Below, one piece after another: positions 10,036 through 21,584 of a DNA stretch of 64,000 nucleotides. Origin of the DNA: Ostrinia nubilalis (lineage: Eukaryota > Arthropoda > Insecta > Lepidoptera > Crambidae). The notes under the pieces were generated by a model that did not search any database, was not told where the DNA came from, and saw only the letters and a list, made by a program, of their open reading frames with translations. The translations under genes and the position numbers were made by a program. Each line of letters starts with the position of its first letter. The stretch's first letter is position 1. The stretch lies in the NCBI RefSeq assembly GCF_963855985.1, contig NC_087104.1, forward strand, positions 3,906,001-3,970,000, written 5' to 3'.

Positions 10036-10431
10036 CAGGGTGTTGATTTCAATCCTCGCCATATTTATTTAGGTGATCTATTATGACTCATATAAATGCA
10101 TTATCCACCAAAAAAAAAATTACAAACGAAAGTCGAATTTTTAGCGAATATTTTCCGTCCAAAATTAACTGTATTGTGGCTCGTAAAACTGCAATAGTTT
10201 ACACTGCAGCACCATCGAGCTACGCGGATCGCTTACTTATCATGTCGGATAGCCTACTGAAGGATGCCACGTAAAGTAGGTAGGTAGTGAAAATTTGTAT
10301 TTTTCATCGACTAACATAAATTAAAGTTTGTTTTAAAATTTTTTCAAAGTCAATTTTTTTACTGATTCGTGATCAGAATAAGCTACTTAATCAACTCCCT
10401 AAATATGGCGAGTATTGAAATCAACATCCTG
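10036..10431. mobile_element. 396-bp MITE with terminal inverted repeats, TA flanks
   Basis: The left end CAGGGTGTTGATTTC and the right end, read in reverse complement as CAGGATGTTGATTTC, are followed on both arms by AAT, one differing base and CTCGCCATATTTA. This gives TIRs of over 30 bp with two mismatches. Each end is bordered by TA, the usual Tc1/mariner-type target. The internal 63-codon open frame has no transposase features, so the element is non-autonomous. Confidence 0.8.
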
Positions 10432-10947
10432 TATAGTTCTACTTGTTAGATTTCAATGCGGATCCAAAGATAGTTAGCAACCTTCTTTCAGGGTTTCAGT
10501 AACTCAAAATTATTTAGGTACTTAGGTCATCCTAAGTGTACATCAAAAGATGCACATATTAAAATGAGCCCGACCTTACAATAAACAATATACGATTTTC
10601 ATAATAATTCATTTGAATAATCGAAGTCAAATCCGGTTATATCCAGCTCCATAGCACGTGCTGCTGTAATATGAATAATGCAACATGGAGGAGGACTTTA
10701 TGGTGATGTAATTAAACGATTTATAGACTGTAATTAATTATAATAAATTGTTATTATAACATGTTATTGCCAGGTAAGACAGAAAGAGAAACGATAATAT
10801 GACTCTACTTCCCAAATAATTTCAAATAACCTTTGCCGAAACTGAAAAGTAACAAAATAAAAGTCATATCGTAAATAGTGATTAGAAAACCTAGATCATC
10901 AAATATTTTACACATTGTTATGACTCGACCAACCTAAACTAGAACTA

Positions 10948-11015
10948 TCATCATCATTACTCATTTCAGCCACAAGGCGTCCACTGCTGAACATAGGCCT
11001 CCCCCAATGATTGCC
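10948..11015 (-). repeat. RTE-type LINE 3'-tail fragment
   Basis: CATCATCATTACTCATTTCA then GTCCACTGCTGAACATAGGC and CTCCCCCAATG, the reverse complement of the lepidopteran RTE 3' end. Severely 5'-truncated. Confidence 0.7.
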
Positions 11016-11890
11016 TAGAAACTAAAACTAATATCAATAGAATTAATGCCTGAATTCCATTGAACTGATGTTTTCCTAGACTCCTGTTAGGTTTTTAGAT
11101 AAGTACCTACTTACCTAGCTACTACCTATCTAGGTACAGGTTTTCCTTCAAGGGAGAGCGACGAAACTTTGCTTAATATAGCAATGTTTCTAGGAACTAG
11201 GCTAAGTGGCATACATTAGGAGAGGCCTATGTCTAACAGTGAACTAATTATGGATGGAAAACATTTCCGAAGATTTCCCATCCATCACATGACGTATGAG
11301 TAGAGCCTTCCACCCTGACAGCCAATCGATATTTTTTCCGAAGTGAACAACAGTAAAAACAAATGCAGTGGGTGCGGAACTGCGGATGATGCATAGGTCC
11401 TTACATATTTATGAACTACCCACTCTACATCCTAAGCTAATTAGGTACCTTGAACAATAACAATAATAATTTTATTTTCCTCAATAAGGTAGGTTTTACG
11501 TTAAATCGTGTTAGTTGGAATCACGTGAAAAGATGTGTGGGACGCATATAAATAAGTAAATATTATCAACAAAATCTAGTAGTGGTCGTTAGGTAGGTAT
11601 ACCTTATAGTCGACTTGTGTATTTACAATTTTTTTAATAAGTTTAATTACGCTTAAAAGTCACTTATTTTTTCCATAATAGGCAAGTGTTACTACACTCG
11701 ACATCAAATAAATCGCACCTCCCGCGACAAGCATTTTCAAACGTATGCATCCCCACATCCCACCAATATTGGCACCATTTAAAAGCCTAGTTCTAACCTT
11801 CATTTCATTAAAGGAAAGGTTTTTACCCCAAAAATGTGTCTTTAGAAGGATCCAGAGTCACTTCTTCAAAAAATAGGTAGTTACGCTAGA

Positions 11891-11998
11891 GCCAACTTTT
11901 ATGGCTATAAAACTGTTAAGTTGGGATTAATCGCTATCCATCTGTTAAAGAGGACACGTGAAATCATTATTTGGTTTTATAACCATAAAAATTGGTCT
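11891..11998. repeat. imperfect inverted repeat (about 22-bp arms)
   Basis: CCAACTTTTATGGCTATAAA on the left pairs with the reverse complement of GGTTTTATAACCATAAAAAT on the right, around a loop of about 60 bp. It may be the core of a decayed MITE. No outer ends were found. Confidence 0.5.
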
Positions 11999-12117
11999 CA
12001 TTGATCCCATAGGTGGGCCCAAAGTGAGGTATTTTTTCAAGTCACATTTATGGTATATGTTAATCATTTATTAAGAAATTAAATATGTTTTTCTTTAAGG
12101 ATATTTATTGAGCTTTC

Positions 12118-12938
12118 TAATAACACCAATATTGTTGGGGCACCATGATTGTGTCAGAAGAAAATCGTTAAAGTTCGCGTCGCGGAAGGTGCGGTTTATT
12201 TGATGTTGAGTATATAATTATTATCATAATAGTACACTTAAAACGGGTGCGTGACAGTTTATATAAGTTTATATGATATAAATTCATTTCAATAACGTTC
12301 ATATTGTATAATAAACGTATGTTATAATAACACTTGATATAATTTTTTAACATATAATGTTTACTTCATATAATAAATCATTTCTAATAATATCATTTCA
12401 GATACCAATCACAACGCATAAAGACATTTGATATAAACCTTACTTAATCTAAGACTCATTTGATGTAATTTTGTTTAATATAAATATTATTTCACATAAC
12501 CATTACTTGTAATAAATATTATTTGTTATACTCTTTAATTGATATAATTTCTAATAGATATAACTTTAAGTAGGTATGTTCTTCTTTAGCTTGACTTATA
12601 AATGACTTTAGTGACAAAAACGAATCGCCGTAAAACCGACTCCACGTAGTCTTGTCTGCCCTACCCCTAGAGTGTAATTTAGAAGCGCGTAGGCACGGAG
12701 GGGCGAGGCGGCCCGCGGGCTGAGGAGCAGGTGGCTGGAAGCGAGGCGCCGCGGCTGAGGCTGGCCGGCGAAGCCGGCCAGCAAGCCGAAGACGCGGTGT
12801 CGAGCGAAAGCCATCTGCGACGATTAGCACGCGAGGGACCGCCAGAGCCCCGCAGTGCCGGAGCCGTGACAGAAGTCTCAAGTTTTTAGTCAAATTTGCA
12901 TGCTGCATGCCTGCATGCCTGCTTGCTTGCTTGCTTGC

Positions 12939-12986
<48 letters not shown>

Positions 12987-13475
12987 CTGCTTGCTTGCTT
13001 GCTTGCTTGCCTGCTTGCTTGCCTGCTTGCTAGCTTGCTTGCCTGCTTGCTTGCCTGCATGCTAGCTTGCTTGCTAGCTTGCTTGCTTGGTCGCTTGCTT
13101 GCTTGCTGCATGCAATGCTTATTATAACAAATGAACTTTATATAAAATTATTATTGTTATAGGATTTAAGTTTTATAGGAAAAGAATTTTATCTCATTTG
13201 ATTGTTCGACATTTTATTTTTATATGATTTGAATGTTATTTGTTTTAAATAGTATACATTGTAAGTTTTATAGAAAACATTCATTATATCAAACGATTTT
13301 ATATCAGTTAATAGTTATTTGTCTTAAAATTATTCGTTTTAAAATTATATTATTCGTTTATTATAGTAAATAATTATTATATTAAACGATTTTATATAAT
13401 TTGATGTTATATCCTCTAAGTATTATATGATATGTAGTTATTTCATACATTACACACCCACTTAAAACCGTGTGA
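12118..13475. repeat. AT-rich composite repeat with GC-rich core and TTGC array
   Basis: Two arms of about 350 bp (12190-12560 and 13120-13460) consist of degenerate ATATAA/TTTGATATAA-type words. The right arm reads as the inverse of the left. Between them lie a GC-rich block of about 240 bp (12640-12880, with GGCGAGGCGGCCCGCGGGC and GCCGGCGAAGCCGGC) and a TTGC array. Both outer edges carry a CACTTAAAAC word. The layout suggests a fold-back or composite transposable element, but I cannot name it. Frames encoding repeating CLLA or KQAS are repeat artefacts. Confidence 0.55.
12911..13113. repeat. TTGC tetranucleotide array
   Basis: About 200 bp of GCTT/TTGC units interspersed with CCTG, TAGC and GTCG variants, flanked on both sides by GCATGC-containing words. 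Uninterrupted runs are short, which indicates age. Confidence 0.9.
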
Positions 13476-14190
13476 AAAGCTTCTGTGTCAGCCTGTGTTG
13501 TGGAAAACTTGGGTTTGGTAAAAGGTTTATTCATAAAACTTGCTAGTGATTTCTTGTTTACACAAAGTTTTTACACGTGCTGAAGGTTAAGTCATACGTG
13601 TAGGTACGTTCAACTTGGAAACGTGAAGATTGACGTGAAGCGCTGGAAATGTATCGAGCACCATAGTTAATGTTGGCATTAGTCTTTGATGAAGCTCAAT
13701 CAGCTAAATTATGAAAGTTTAATTAATTGTATTCTGTAATTTTCGTAAATAATTTTGATTACACTGAAAAATAGATTTGACATGATTTTAAGTTATAAAA
13801 AAGGTGCTCTTAAATCAAAATTATTTTAACAAATCATTAAAATTATATTATTCAAATTAGGATAGGAACTTAACTTGTTGGCAACTTTATTACCAGAGAA
13901 GTACATCTAACTACATAGGGTTTACATCAATTCCACTGAGGTTCCAATAAAACTGATCCGTCAGTCCAACTAAGGTTTATTATCGACACCAATGTTCTCG
14001 CAATCTTTTACAAAATACATACATACCTAGTAATTAGGTATCACTCCTTCATTTCAGTGGATTTCAAGATTATTATAATGAATTTAATAGAATATTATAT
14101 TCTTATGTCTTCATAAATTAAAATAATTTTATTAATCTAAATATCACAAATGATAAACATACTCGTAAACTTCAACTAGTAGGAAATGTT
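13476..14190. other. intergenic, no feature seen
   Basis: AT-rich non-coding sequence. No gene, RNA or repeat was recognised up to the tail-like sequence at 14191. Confidence 0.4.
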
Positions 14191-14213
14191 ACTTATTATT
14201 ATTCTGTGGTAAT

Positions 14214-14743
14214 CAGGCCTGTTCATCTCCGCGAGTTTACATCGAAAACAAAACACGCACGATTGCCCCCTACAAGAGTACTATTCGACAAGGCCTCACA
14301 TACGAGCGAACATTGACTCACGCACGCGTATTCTTGTGTATGATGGAAAAAAATAAAGAAAATGGTGTACTAAATACTGTGCAGTATTTAACTGCCTAAA
14401 TAATAATAAAAACACAGAATGTACTTTTTTAAGTTGCCTCAAGACACTGAGAGGTAAATAAGTAGTTAATATTATTCATGATAATTCATGCTAAATCATG
14501 TATTTCCTCCGCCATTTTCTGCAGATTGGCACCTCACGTCACATCATTTTACCGAAGTCAGCCCTATAGCTTCGGCGCAGTACCGATCACTGACGTTTGT
14601 CAACAAAACTTCTGACAAACTTGCTTGACTCTTGAGACAAGCTAAATTACACCAAATTGTTAATGACATTGAGCATACATTTTTTTAAATACCTTCGCGA
14701 AGTAAAACTTCTGTACGTAGTACTTATTATTATTCTGTGGTAA
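14214..14743 (+). repeat. unclassified 0.53-kb interspersed repeat, copy 2
   Basis: Near-identical to 1610-2136 in the same orientation, with a 7-bp deletion near 14510 and a short insertion near 14607. Directly upstream, at 14191-14213, sits an exact copy of the family's own 3' tail (TTATTATTATTCTGTGGTAA). The insertion therefore abuts the remnant of another copy, or the element is arranged in tandem. Confidence 0.75.
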
Positions 14744-15985
14744 TACCAAAGATATCAAGCCAAAGGATGGCGAGCATCTAAATTACTCGAAACGGGATGT
14801 ATGCTTTAGTGGATTCAATTATTAATTATCCAGATTAGATTGTATTATTAACACTTTGGATCCAAAATGGTGTCGACCGTAGAGAAAGTTTTCAATAGCT
14901 ATCAAGTTAAAGGTTGAATACTATTGAAAAGAGTTGGCAAACAATCGAGCTGCGGCCCGTATCAGGTACTTAGGTGCGGTGCGTGTGAGCGACAGGGGGA
15001 CTCGCGGATTGATCGCGATACCGCTAAATAAAGATTTCCGCGCCGACATCCGCGCGGGGGCCGGTCCCACGTGCGCGCGCGCAGATAAACCGTGTTATTG
15101 CATTAAAATGTCGTTCAAATCGTGTAAAAATCAGAAAAAATAGCAGATATATTTGTTGTTGAACAATTGAGAGACAGAAGGATGTTGCTAGGTTAATCTT
15201 AAGTTTTCTCCAGCTATCCATCTACTCTACGACTAGGCTCAATGAGCTACGCTATAAATCTATTTGGACGTCTTCCTCATCCTCATTCTTAGTCGGTGTG
15301 ATACAGGATAGAATAAGTGCAAAGACTCTATGGAATGGGTGGTCATTGTCCCTTTTAACAACAGTAGAGCAGCGGCACCAAAGATGGTCCCGAAAATTGT
15401 TTTTAAAGAAATATAAGGAGGGTATTGTATTTATTTATGAATCGCATTGTAAATAAACAAGGCCACGTGTTATCAATTGTTAGGCTACAAGAGAAAACCG
15501 ATTTATCGCTATTACAAAGGCAATTAAGTACAAAACAAAGCCAAGGTTATGTATATCCGTAGGTACGGATCATAGGTATGATAAAGCCATCAAAATCATG
15601 TGTCTTTTATTACACAAACATTTCATCGTCTATAGTGCACATGAATACACCATACTCATGCCTGAAAATGTATAAATGACCAAAAAATACCTAGATTTGC
15701 CTTTCCTAGGTAACGACCCCGTATCTGGCCAACAACCAGCAAATAAGCCATTCTGATTAAACTTGAACAATATTTATGTTTTCTAAATGTTTGTAAATAA
15801 CATAATAAAACAAGGATTAAGAAAATCGATACGGTTTAGTGACATTTTGTATGGAAAATCCTGGAAAAGCGTATACAAATAAATCAGTGTGACTGCATCG
15901 TACTATTAAATTAAAATTCCGGTAAAAACGCAAGGATATCATTTAAATTAGTCATATTCTAACAGTTACTGGATTAGCGAAACTA
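14744..15985. other. intergenic with a short GC-rich patch
   Basis: No gene recognised. At about 14945-15105 a GC-rich patch (GCGCGGGGGCCGG, GTGCGCGCGCGC) stands out from the AT-rich surroundings. It holds a 69-codon open frame without recognisable features and may be a promoter-like CpG patch or a repeat fragment. Confidence 0.4.
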
Positions 15986-16252
15986 TAATAATAATAATAA
16001 TAATAAATAACTTTATTGTGTCTTTAACAATGCACATGGTATCTTAACGAAAAAATTACATTTAACAATAGGAGCTGTATTAAGATAGGGATCATTAACG
16101 TCTATACTAGTTACATTTAAACTGTGTGACAGACGCTAATTCTTCCACCAATTTAATTTCACAGTTGTAATTTAGTTGATGATGCCAAACATAATTTTAA
16201 TTAAGTACTATAGCTTTTGGTAAATAGGTACCTACTTGTGAGTGTGTGAGTG

Positions 16253-16355
<103 letters not shown>

Positions 16356-16549
16356 GAGTGTGTGTAAGAGAGAGTAGAATATGTATTTGAAATTGTACGT
16401 ACGTGTGCAGTGCATATTAAAACAAGTGAGTGTGTAAGAGAGAAAGAAGGAAAGAAAGAAAGAAAGAGCCCTGCGATGTAGATCTTGGGATCGGTTTTAT
16501 CTGTAAAAGATAGACAACCACTCAATTTTCTCTCTATAACTGCAATCAA

Positions 16550-19495
16550 TTATGGCGACTTTATGAGATTCTCTGTTTCGTGAAATGTGAGATCTTGCAA
16601 CCAATTTTTCAATGTAATTTTGAATTTGTTACGTGGGTAAGTGTAAATATCAAGGATTTTGTTTATTTTGTTGTAAAGGAATGAACAACGCACATAGTAT
16701 TGTCTACTCGCAAGAGCAGTTCTATGAGGTACACTGTGACATACTCTGTGTGTCGTGCGCCGGTTTTGTAGGGTCACGTCTAAGGGAAGCGAGGAATGTT
16801 TGCGTAACATCAATTGAAGCACATAAAGCTGTCTCACTGAAAGGACCTGGCAATTAGCATATAATTGAGCAGTTGGATAACGGTATGGTTTCCCGGTCAT
16901 AACTTTTAAGACAGCTCTCTGCGCCCTTTCAAGTCTAATAAGATGAGTGACACCTGCTCCACCCCAGGCAGGGATACAATACAACACCATGGACTGTGCT
17001 ATTGCACAATAGACCATCCTGAGGGTATTTATATCAGCTGAGTTTCTCAATTTTCTCAGGATCGGCATGACTTTTCGCAGGCGCGAAGTCAAATTAACAA
17101 TATGAGTGGACCAGCTGAGAGTACTGTCAAGGTGGACACCCAGGTACTTAATGTCATTGGCACGCGACAGTGATAGGCAGCAACAGGTTTGGTCATGTTC
17201 ATCACATGTGTGAATTTTCACGTCAAAAGGATCCTTTGGTTGTGAAGTTACAGAAGCAGAGAAGGTAATATACTTGGTTTTGCTCACGTTTAGAGTTAAT
17301 AGGTTTCTATTAAGCCATTGAGCAACAGCACTTAGGGCACCTTCAGTCAATTTACGGGCATGCTTCCAAGTATCCCCATGCACAAGAAGAACCGTGTCAT
17401 CTGCGTATGTTAGGATTTTACAATTTGGTAAAGTCATTTGGCATAGGCCATTAATATAGATTAAAAACAGGGTAGGTCCTAGGACACTACCCTGTGGAAC
17501 TCCGTAGCTTAAAGGACGCTTGTCACTGGTGTATGAACCCAGCTTGACACTCTGTTGACGGCCAGTGAGGTAGTCGCGAAAGATATTCAAAATCGTTCCC
17601 CGTATACCTATTTGTTCCATCTTGTTAATCAGCATCGGAACAGAAACAGTGTCGAAAGCCTTGGAGAGGTCAAGGAATGTACCAATCACTTTAGCTTTAT
17701 TGTCAATATTTTTGGCTATAAACTCAGTAAGTTCCATGACCCCATCCTCAGTAGACAAGCCGCTTCTGAACCCATACTGATTCGGTGCTATTATGTTAAA
17801 TTTGTGCAGATAACTTAGTAACCTCTTATTCAATATCTTCTCTAGAACCTTAGACATTGCAGTGAGGACAGAAATGGGTCTGTAATTATTTAAGGAACGC
17901 TTATCCCCTCCTTTATGGATAGGATGCACTAGTGCTTGTTTAAAAGCGTCAGGGAAAACCCCAGTAGCAATACTAAGATTGCAAACATGTACAATTAAAG
18001 GTACGAGAGAGTTACTCGCTGATTTAAGGATGGTGGGTGAGATTCCATCATAACCTGTGGCACTGTCAGAACGAAGACCCATAATTATACCAGCGACTTC
18101 CTCTTCATCGGTTTCAAGTAAGGCCATAGAAGTTCCCACAGGGTTACTATCTATCTTTTGTGATCGATTGGCTGGTTCGCTCGTACTATTAAGTTGCCTA
18201 GATAGTATTTTTGACGCTAGATCAGTCCCAACACTAATGAAGTAGTCGTTCACTTTATTCAAGGATGGCTCGGGTTCAGCTGAGAGGGTAAGTAGCTCTT
18301 CAGATGGAGGTAACTTAGTTTGCATATTAGTAATAGTTTTAATGACATTCCACGTTGCTTTAGAGTTGTACTTAGCTTTTTGTAGTTCATTTTGTTCGTG
18401 TATTCGTTTTAGTTTTTTTAATAATTTATTACAGAAGTTGCGATATCTTAGGTAAGTGATTTTAGCTATATAATTATCAGTGTTAGATTTTGAGTTTTTA
18501 TGTAATCGATCTCGATTCCGGATACATCTCAAAAGGCCAGGAGTGATCCAGGGTTTTATGATTCGCTTTCTGCATTGAGTCTTAACAGTTGTTGTATTTT
18601 TTGTAATAAGTTCTGAGATTTTGGACACCAAGATATTTGCAGCAGTATTAGCATCACCTGAGTTTAGAACATCAGAGAAATCAGTATGTCCTATTTCATT
18701 GACAATAGAGCGTAGATTTACGCGCGAGATAAGCTTAGAGGGACATGTCACTTTCATTTGGTTGATGCATGTCAGAATAGGAGCATGATCAGTGAAGTAA
18801 GAGTCAAATACTAGTGTTACTATCCTCTTTCCACTTCTAAACATGACATGGTCCAGACATCTGTCCTCGCGTGTTGGAAAAGAATGCGCAGGTAAGAGTC
18901 CATGGGATGCCAGAAGATTTAGATAGGGCTCAGGTCTCGGTTCACGCTTTTCGGACAAGATATTTATATTGATATCTCCTATAATCGCAGTTGTTTCATA
19001 TTTTGCTAAGGTGAGTAATAAGTCGTTTAAAGAATCCAAAAAGTTAAAAATATTTTTGTTTGAAGGTGAGCGATAGATAGCTACAACTGCTATTGCCCCA
19101 TTTAGAGTGAGCAACAAACTACTACAATCGCTTAGGTCAGCAACAGCTACTTCACATTTTAAACCTAATTTTGTGAAAACAACAACGCCATCATTCTGGT
19201 TCTGTGCGTTAGATTTGTACGATTTGTAGCCTTGTAGTACAGGGAGATTATCAATTTTACTGAGCCAAGATTCCGTTAAGATAATAATATCCGGATCAGT
19301 ATTTATTCTAGACAGAAATATCAGGACCTCGTCAAAGTTTTTGCTTAAACTTCTGATATTCACGTGGAAAATTTTTAAATAATCAGACTTATGATCAATA
19401 TAAGATGAACAGTCCTGTGGAGAACAATAGTAGGAGTCAAAAATGCGAAAATTATCAATCTCTTTATTTAGAGTATTAATAGTAGTATTATCCAT
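16550..19495 (-). CDS. LINE pol protein: APE endonuclease and reverse transcriptase
   Basis: An intact 981-aa frame starting at an ATG. The N-terminal APE endonuclease (about residues 35-240) shows FHVNIRSLS near 41, TESWLS, GDININI near 170 and TDHAPIL near 233. The reverse transcriptase (about 480-760) shows LSKAFDT near 608, SYGVPQGSVLGPTLFLIYIN and YADDTVLL near 695. The C-terminal part contains the thumb-like YLGVHLDSTLSW region and a tail with no RNase H or obvious zinc motif. That domain set fits the CR1/Jockey group and not the RNase H-bearing LINE at 4-10 kb. It would nick chromosomal DNA and reverse-transcribe its RNA in place. No frame damage was seen, though activity cannot be judged. 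Confidence 0.9.
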   Translation of the reverse strand: MDNTTINTLNKEIDNFRIFDSYYCSPQDCSSYIDHKSDYLKIFHVNIRSLSKNFDEVLIFLSRINTDPDIIILTESWLSKIDNLPVLQGYKSYKSNAQNQNDGVVVFTKLGLKCEVAVADLSDCSSLLLTLNGAIAVVAIYRSPSNKNIFNFLDSLNDLLLTLAKYETTAIIGDININILSEKREPRPEPYLNLLASHGLLPAHSFPTREDRCLDHVMFRSGKRIVTLVFDSYFTDHAPILTCINQMKVTCPSKLISRVNLRSIVNEIGHTDFSDVLNSGDANTAANILVSKISELITKNTTTVKTQCRKRIIKPWITPGLLRCIRNRDRLHKNSKSNTDNYIAKITYLRYRNFCNKLLKKLKRIHEQNELQKAKYNSKATWNVIKTITNMQTKLPPSEELLTLSAEPEPSLNKVNDYFISVGTDLASKILSRQLNSTSEPANRSQKIDSNPVGTSMALLETDEEEVAGIIMGLRSDSATGYDGISPTILKSASNSLVPLIVHVCNLSIATGVFPDAFKQALVHPIHKGGDKRSLNNYRPISVLTAMSKVLEKILNKRLLSYLHKFNIIAPNQYGFRSGLSTEDGVMELTEFIAKNIDNKAKVIGTFLDLSKAFDTVSVPMLINKMEQIGIRGTILNIFRDYLTGRQQSVKLGSYTSDKRPLSYGVPQGSVLGPTLFLIYINGLCQMTLPNCKILTYADDTVLLVHGDTWKHARKLTEGALSAVAQWLNRNLLTLNVSKTKYITFSASVTSQPKDPFDVKIHTCDEHDQTCCCLSLSRANDIKYLGVHLDSTLSWSTHIVNLTSRLRKVMPILRKLRNSADINTLRMVYCAIAQSMVLYCIPAWGGAGVTHLIRLERAQRAVLKVMTGKPYRYPTAQLYANCQVLSVRQLYVLQLMLRKHSSLPLDVTLQNRRTTHRVCHSVPHRTALASRQYYVRCSFLYNKINKILDIYTYPRNKFKITLKNWLQDLTFHETENLIKSP

Positions 19496-19803
19496 AATTA
19501 TTTAATAAGATTTGGTAGAAACATGTAAAATTATCCTTGCTGAGATTAAAATTCTGTGTAAATTGCCCTGGTTTTTTGTTGAAATTACCAGTCTGGTTCA
19601 CTATATTCGATTGCGATTGACAAGAGTACGATTTGTTCAGTGGACAGACGCACAAATTCAATATGTACTGGGTGTTTAGTGATTGTGAGAGGTGAGTTGT
19701 GTAGTAGAGTGTGTGTGCTTTGTGTGAGTTGCGTTTTAATGAAGCTTGATTGTTTGTGTGTATTAGTAGTACATTATAAATGAAAGTTTCAAAGGCAAGA
19801 TTG

Positions 19804-19877
19804 TATAAAAAATTAAACTTATCTAAGGCTAGTCAGGTGGTATAAAAAATTAAACTTATCTAAGGCTAGTCAGGTGG
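19804..19877. repeat. exact 37-bp tandem duplication in the LINE 5' region
   Basis: Two adjacent identical 37-bp units starting TATAAAAAATTAAACTTATC. They lie at the presumed 5' end of the LINE, where repeated promoter units are found in some LINE families. Confidence 0.9.
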
Positions 19878-19900
19878 TGGTGTCAAACTGTGATTAACGT

Positions 19901-20639
19901 CACGATCACTCAACGATAAAATGTAGTAATTTTAGCACGGGATTGTATTTTATGAGTAGTTAAATTAAACATCCAATTTAAATGACCCGCCAATGTTGCG
20001 TTCAAAGAATTGTTAAAGATTTGCACGTGGTTAATCGACCACAATAGTTTATTGTAGGGTGACTACATTTTATAGCTAAAGTAATAAAACTGTTGAATGC
20101 CGCAAATAATATGTTTTTTTTAAATCTTATTTATGTAAGACATTTAAATTGACTTCCAATGTATGTAAACTAAGTATTACCTACATTCAAGCTTATTTTC
20201 ATGGTTAATTATTTTATAAAAAAAACTACACAAAAAAAAATGTTTTTGGAAACTCAGGTTTACTACTTTCTATTCTCGGCCTCGCAGTCAAAAAATCTGG
20301 AAGTCTTAGAACTCATACATCTAGGAGCTGCTATTACTTACTGCCAAAACAACTTGCTTGCTATTGCTAAACAACCCGTATCATATGGCTCAAACTTTTA
20401 AAGAATAGATGAAGCCTGTGATTGGTCTAATTATGGAAGTTCGTCCAACACAAGCTTGAATTTAAATTTAATAATCTTCGTTTTATAACATTTACTAAGC
20501 TTGTGTTCCACACATTTTGATGAAATAACGTATGCCTTAACAAAGCACCTGCTAGACTAATTTGTCCTAAAGAATGCGTATCGTATAGTCGCTCTACTCT
20601 CGTCTCGTGCTTGCCAAGAGCCGGGCGAGTACTAATATT
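19901..20639. other. intergenic, upstream of the transporter
   Basis: No gene or named repeat was recognised. The last 60 bases become richer in CTCGTC/CGGGCGAG words close to the presumed transporter 5' exon. Confidence 0.35.
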
Positions 20640-20927
20640 ACTCGACGAGACGCCGGCAGTGTCCTGATTTCGCATTGTTTTCTTTTTATCGCATATTTTA
20701 ATCGATCATGAAGGCCGAGCGATGCCTTAGTTAAATTACTGTAAATAGAATTATTAATATACGTAAAAGTTTTGAACTTAACCTTGTGTGTTCAAGAGTT
20801 ACTTGGTGATCTGTGAAATGTGAATGTTTTAAGTTTTACATTAAAGATAAAACGTTTATAAGTGCTGCTAAATAATTACAAGACAATAATAAATTACAGT
20901 GTTAGTTGGCATTAATAAATCAAGCAG
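20640..20927 (+). promoter_or_regulatory. putative 5' non-coding exon and promoter region of the transporter
   Basis: A donor-like CAAGCAG/GTATGC at 20927/20928 and the acceptor TTGTTTCAG at 21293-21301, 17 bp before the coding ATG, would define an upstream non-coding exon. A CCGGCAGTGTCCTG sequence near 20650 could hold the initiator. There is no proven TATA box. This is inference from splice-like signals; transcript data would settle it. Confidence 0.3.
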
Positions 20928-21301
20928 GTATGCATATTAATCAGCATAAACATGCAAATGTGTATTTTGACTGTAGAGTCATTGACTGGACTGGATTGTA
21001 GAATCCATAGGTAGTCATTTTACTATTAATAAATGTACAAAATAAAAATAAATATTTCTCAAGTGTTTTGAAATTATTTTTGTTAAAATGGTAATGTCTA
21101 CAGTTGCATTTAACGGCTCTAGCACACAACAATAAAAAAACTAAATACATATCTAATTTATTTTTACGTTCTACATGTCCTACTAATCTAGCCATAGCCA
21201 TATCGCCATCAATAAAATCAATAACATCAAGATCTGCAATGTGTAATCAGTATTGTCTTTACTTATTTATATCATTAAACATTTCCTTTCATTTGTTTCA
21301 G

Positions 21302-21584
21302 ACCCCTAAACCTTCAAAATGCCGCTGCGGCTTTCAAAAAACGGGTGTTCGGTGTTCGTCCGGCAGAACTTGCTCACTCTCCTGACGATCATCGGCGTGG
21401 TTTCCGGGACTCTCCTGGGATGGGGCTTGAGGGTCTCCGGCTACGAGTGGACCAGGAGAGAGGTCGTGTACTTCCAGTACCCGGGAGAACTCTTCCTGAG
21501 GATGCTGAAATGCCTGATCGTCCCTCTACTGGTCTCCTCCATCGTGTCCGCTATTGGGTCCTTGGATCTCAGTCTTTCTGGCAA
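21302..21584 (+). CDS. EAAT: EAAT exon 1 (coding from 21319)
   Basis: Encodes residues 1-88 plus two bases of K89: a short cytoplasmic N-terminus, TM1 ([20 protein letters not shown]) and TM2 ([20 protein letters not shown]). The acceptor TTTCAG ends at 21301 and the donor is AA/GTGAGT at 21585. The ATG is preceded by CAAA, a good insect start context. Confidence 0.9.

Larger units (their letters stand above)
10432..12117. other. intergenic with repeat fragments
   Basis: No gene recognised. The segment contains an RTE LINE tail fragment at 10948-11015, a possible second piece near 11215 (AGGCCTATGTCTAACAGTG), and an inverted repeat at 11891-11998. The rest is AT-rich unique-looking DNA. Confidence 0.4.

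Noticed and set aside
10083..10274. A 63-codon open frame
   Set aside because: It lies wholly inside a non-autonomous TIR element and has no transposase features.
12890..13127. Open frames on both strands encoding repeating CLLA and KQAS residues
   Set aside because: They are the translation of a TTGC tetranucleotide array; all frames of such a repeat stay open. No sign of a gene.
14934..15143. A 69-codon frame in a GC-rich patch
   Set aside because: No homologous features, start context or splice neighbours; likely chance openness in GC-rich DNA.
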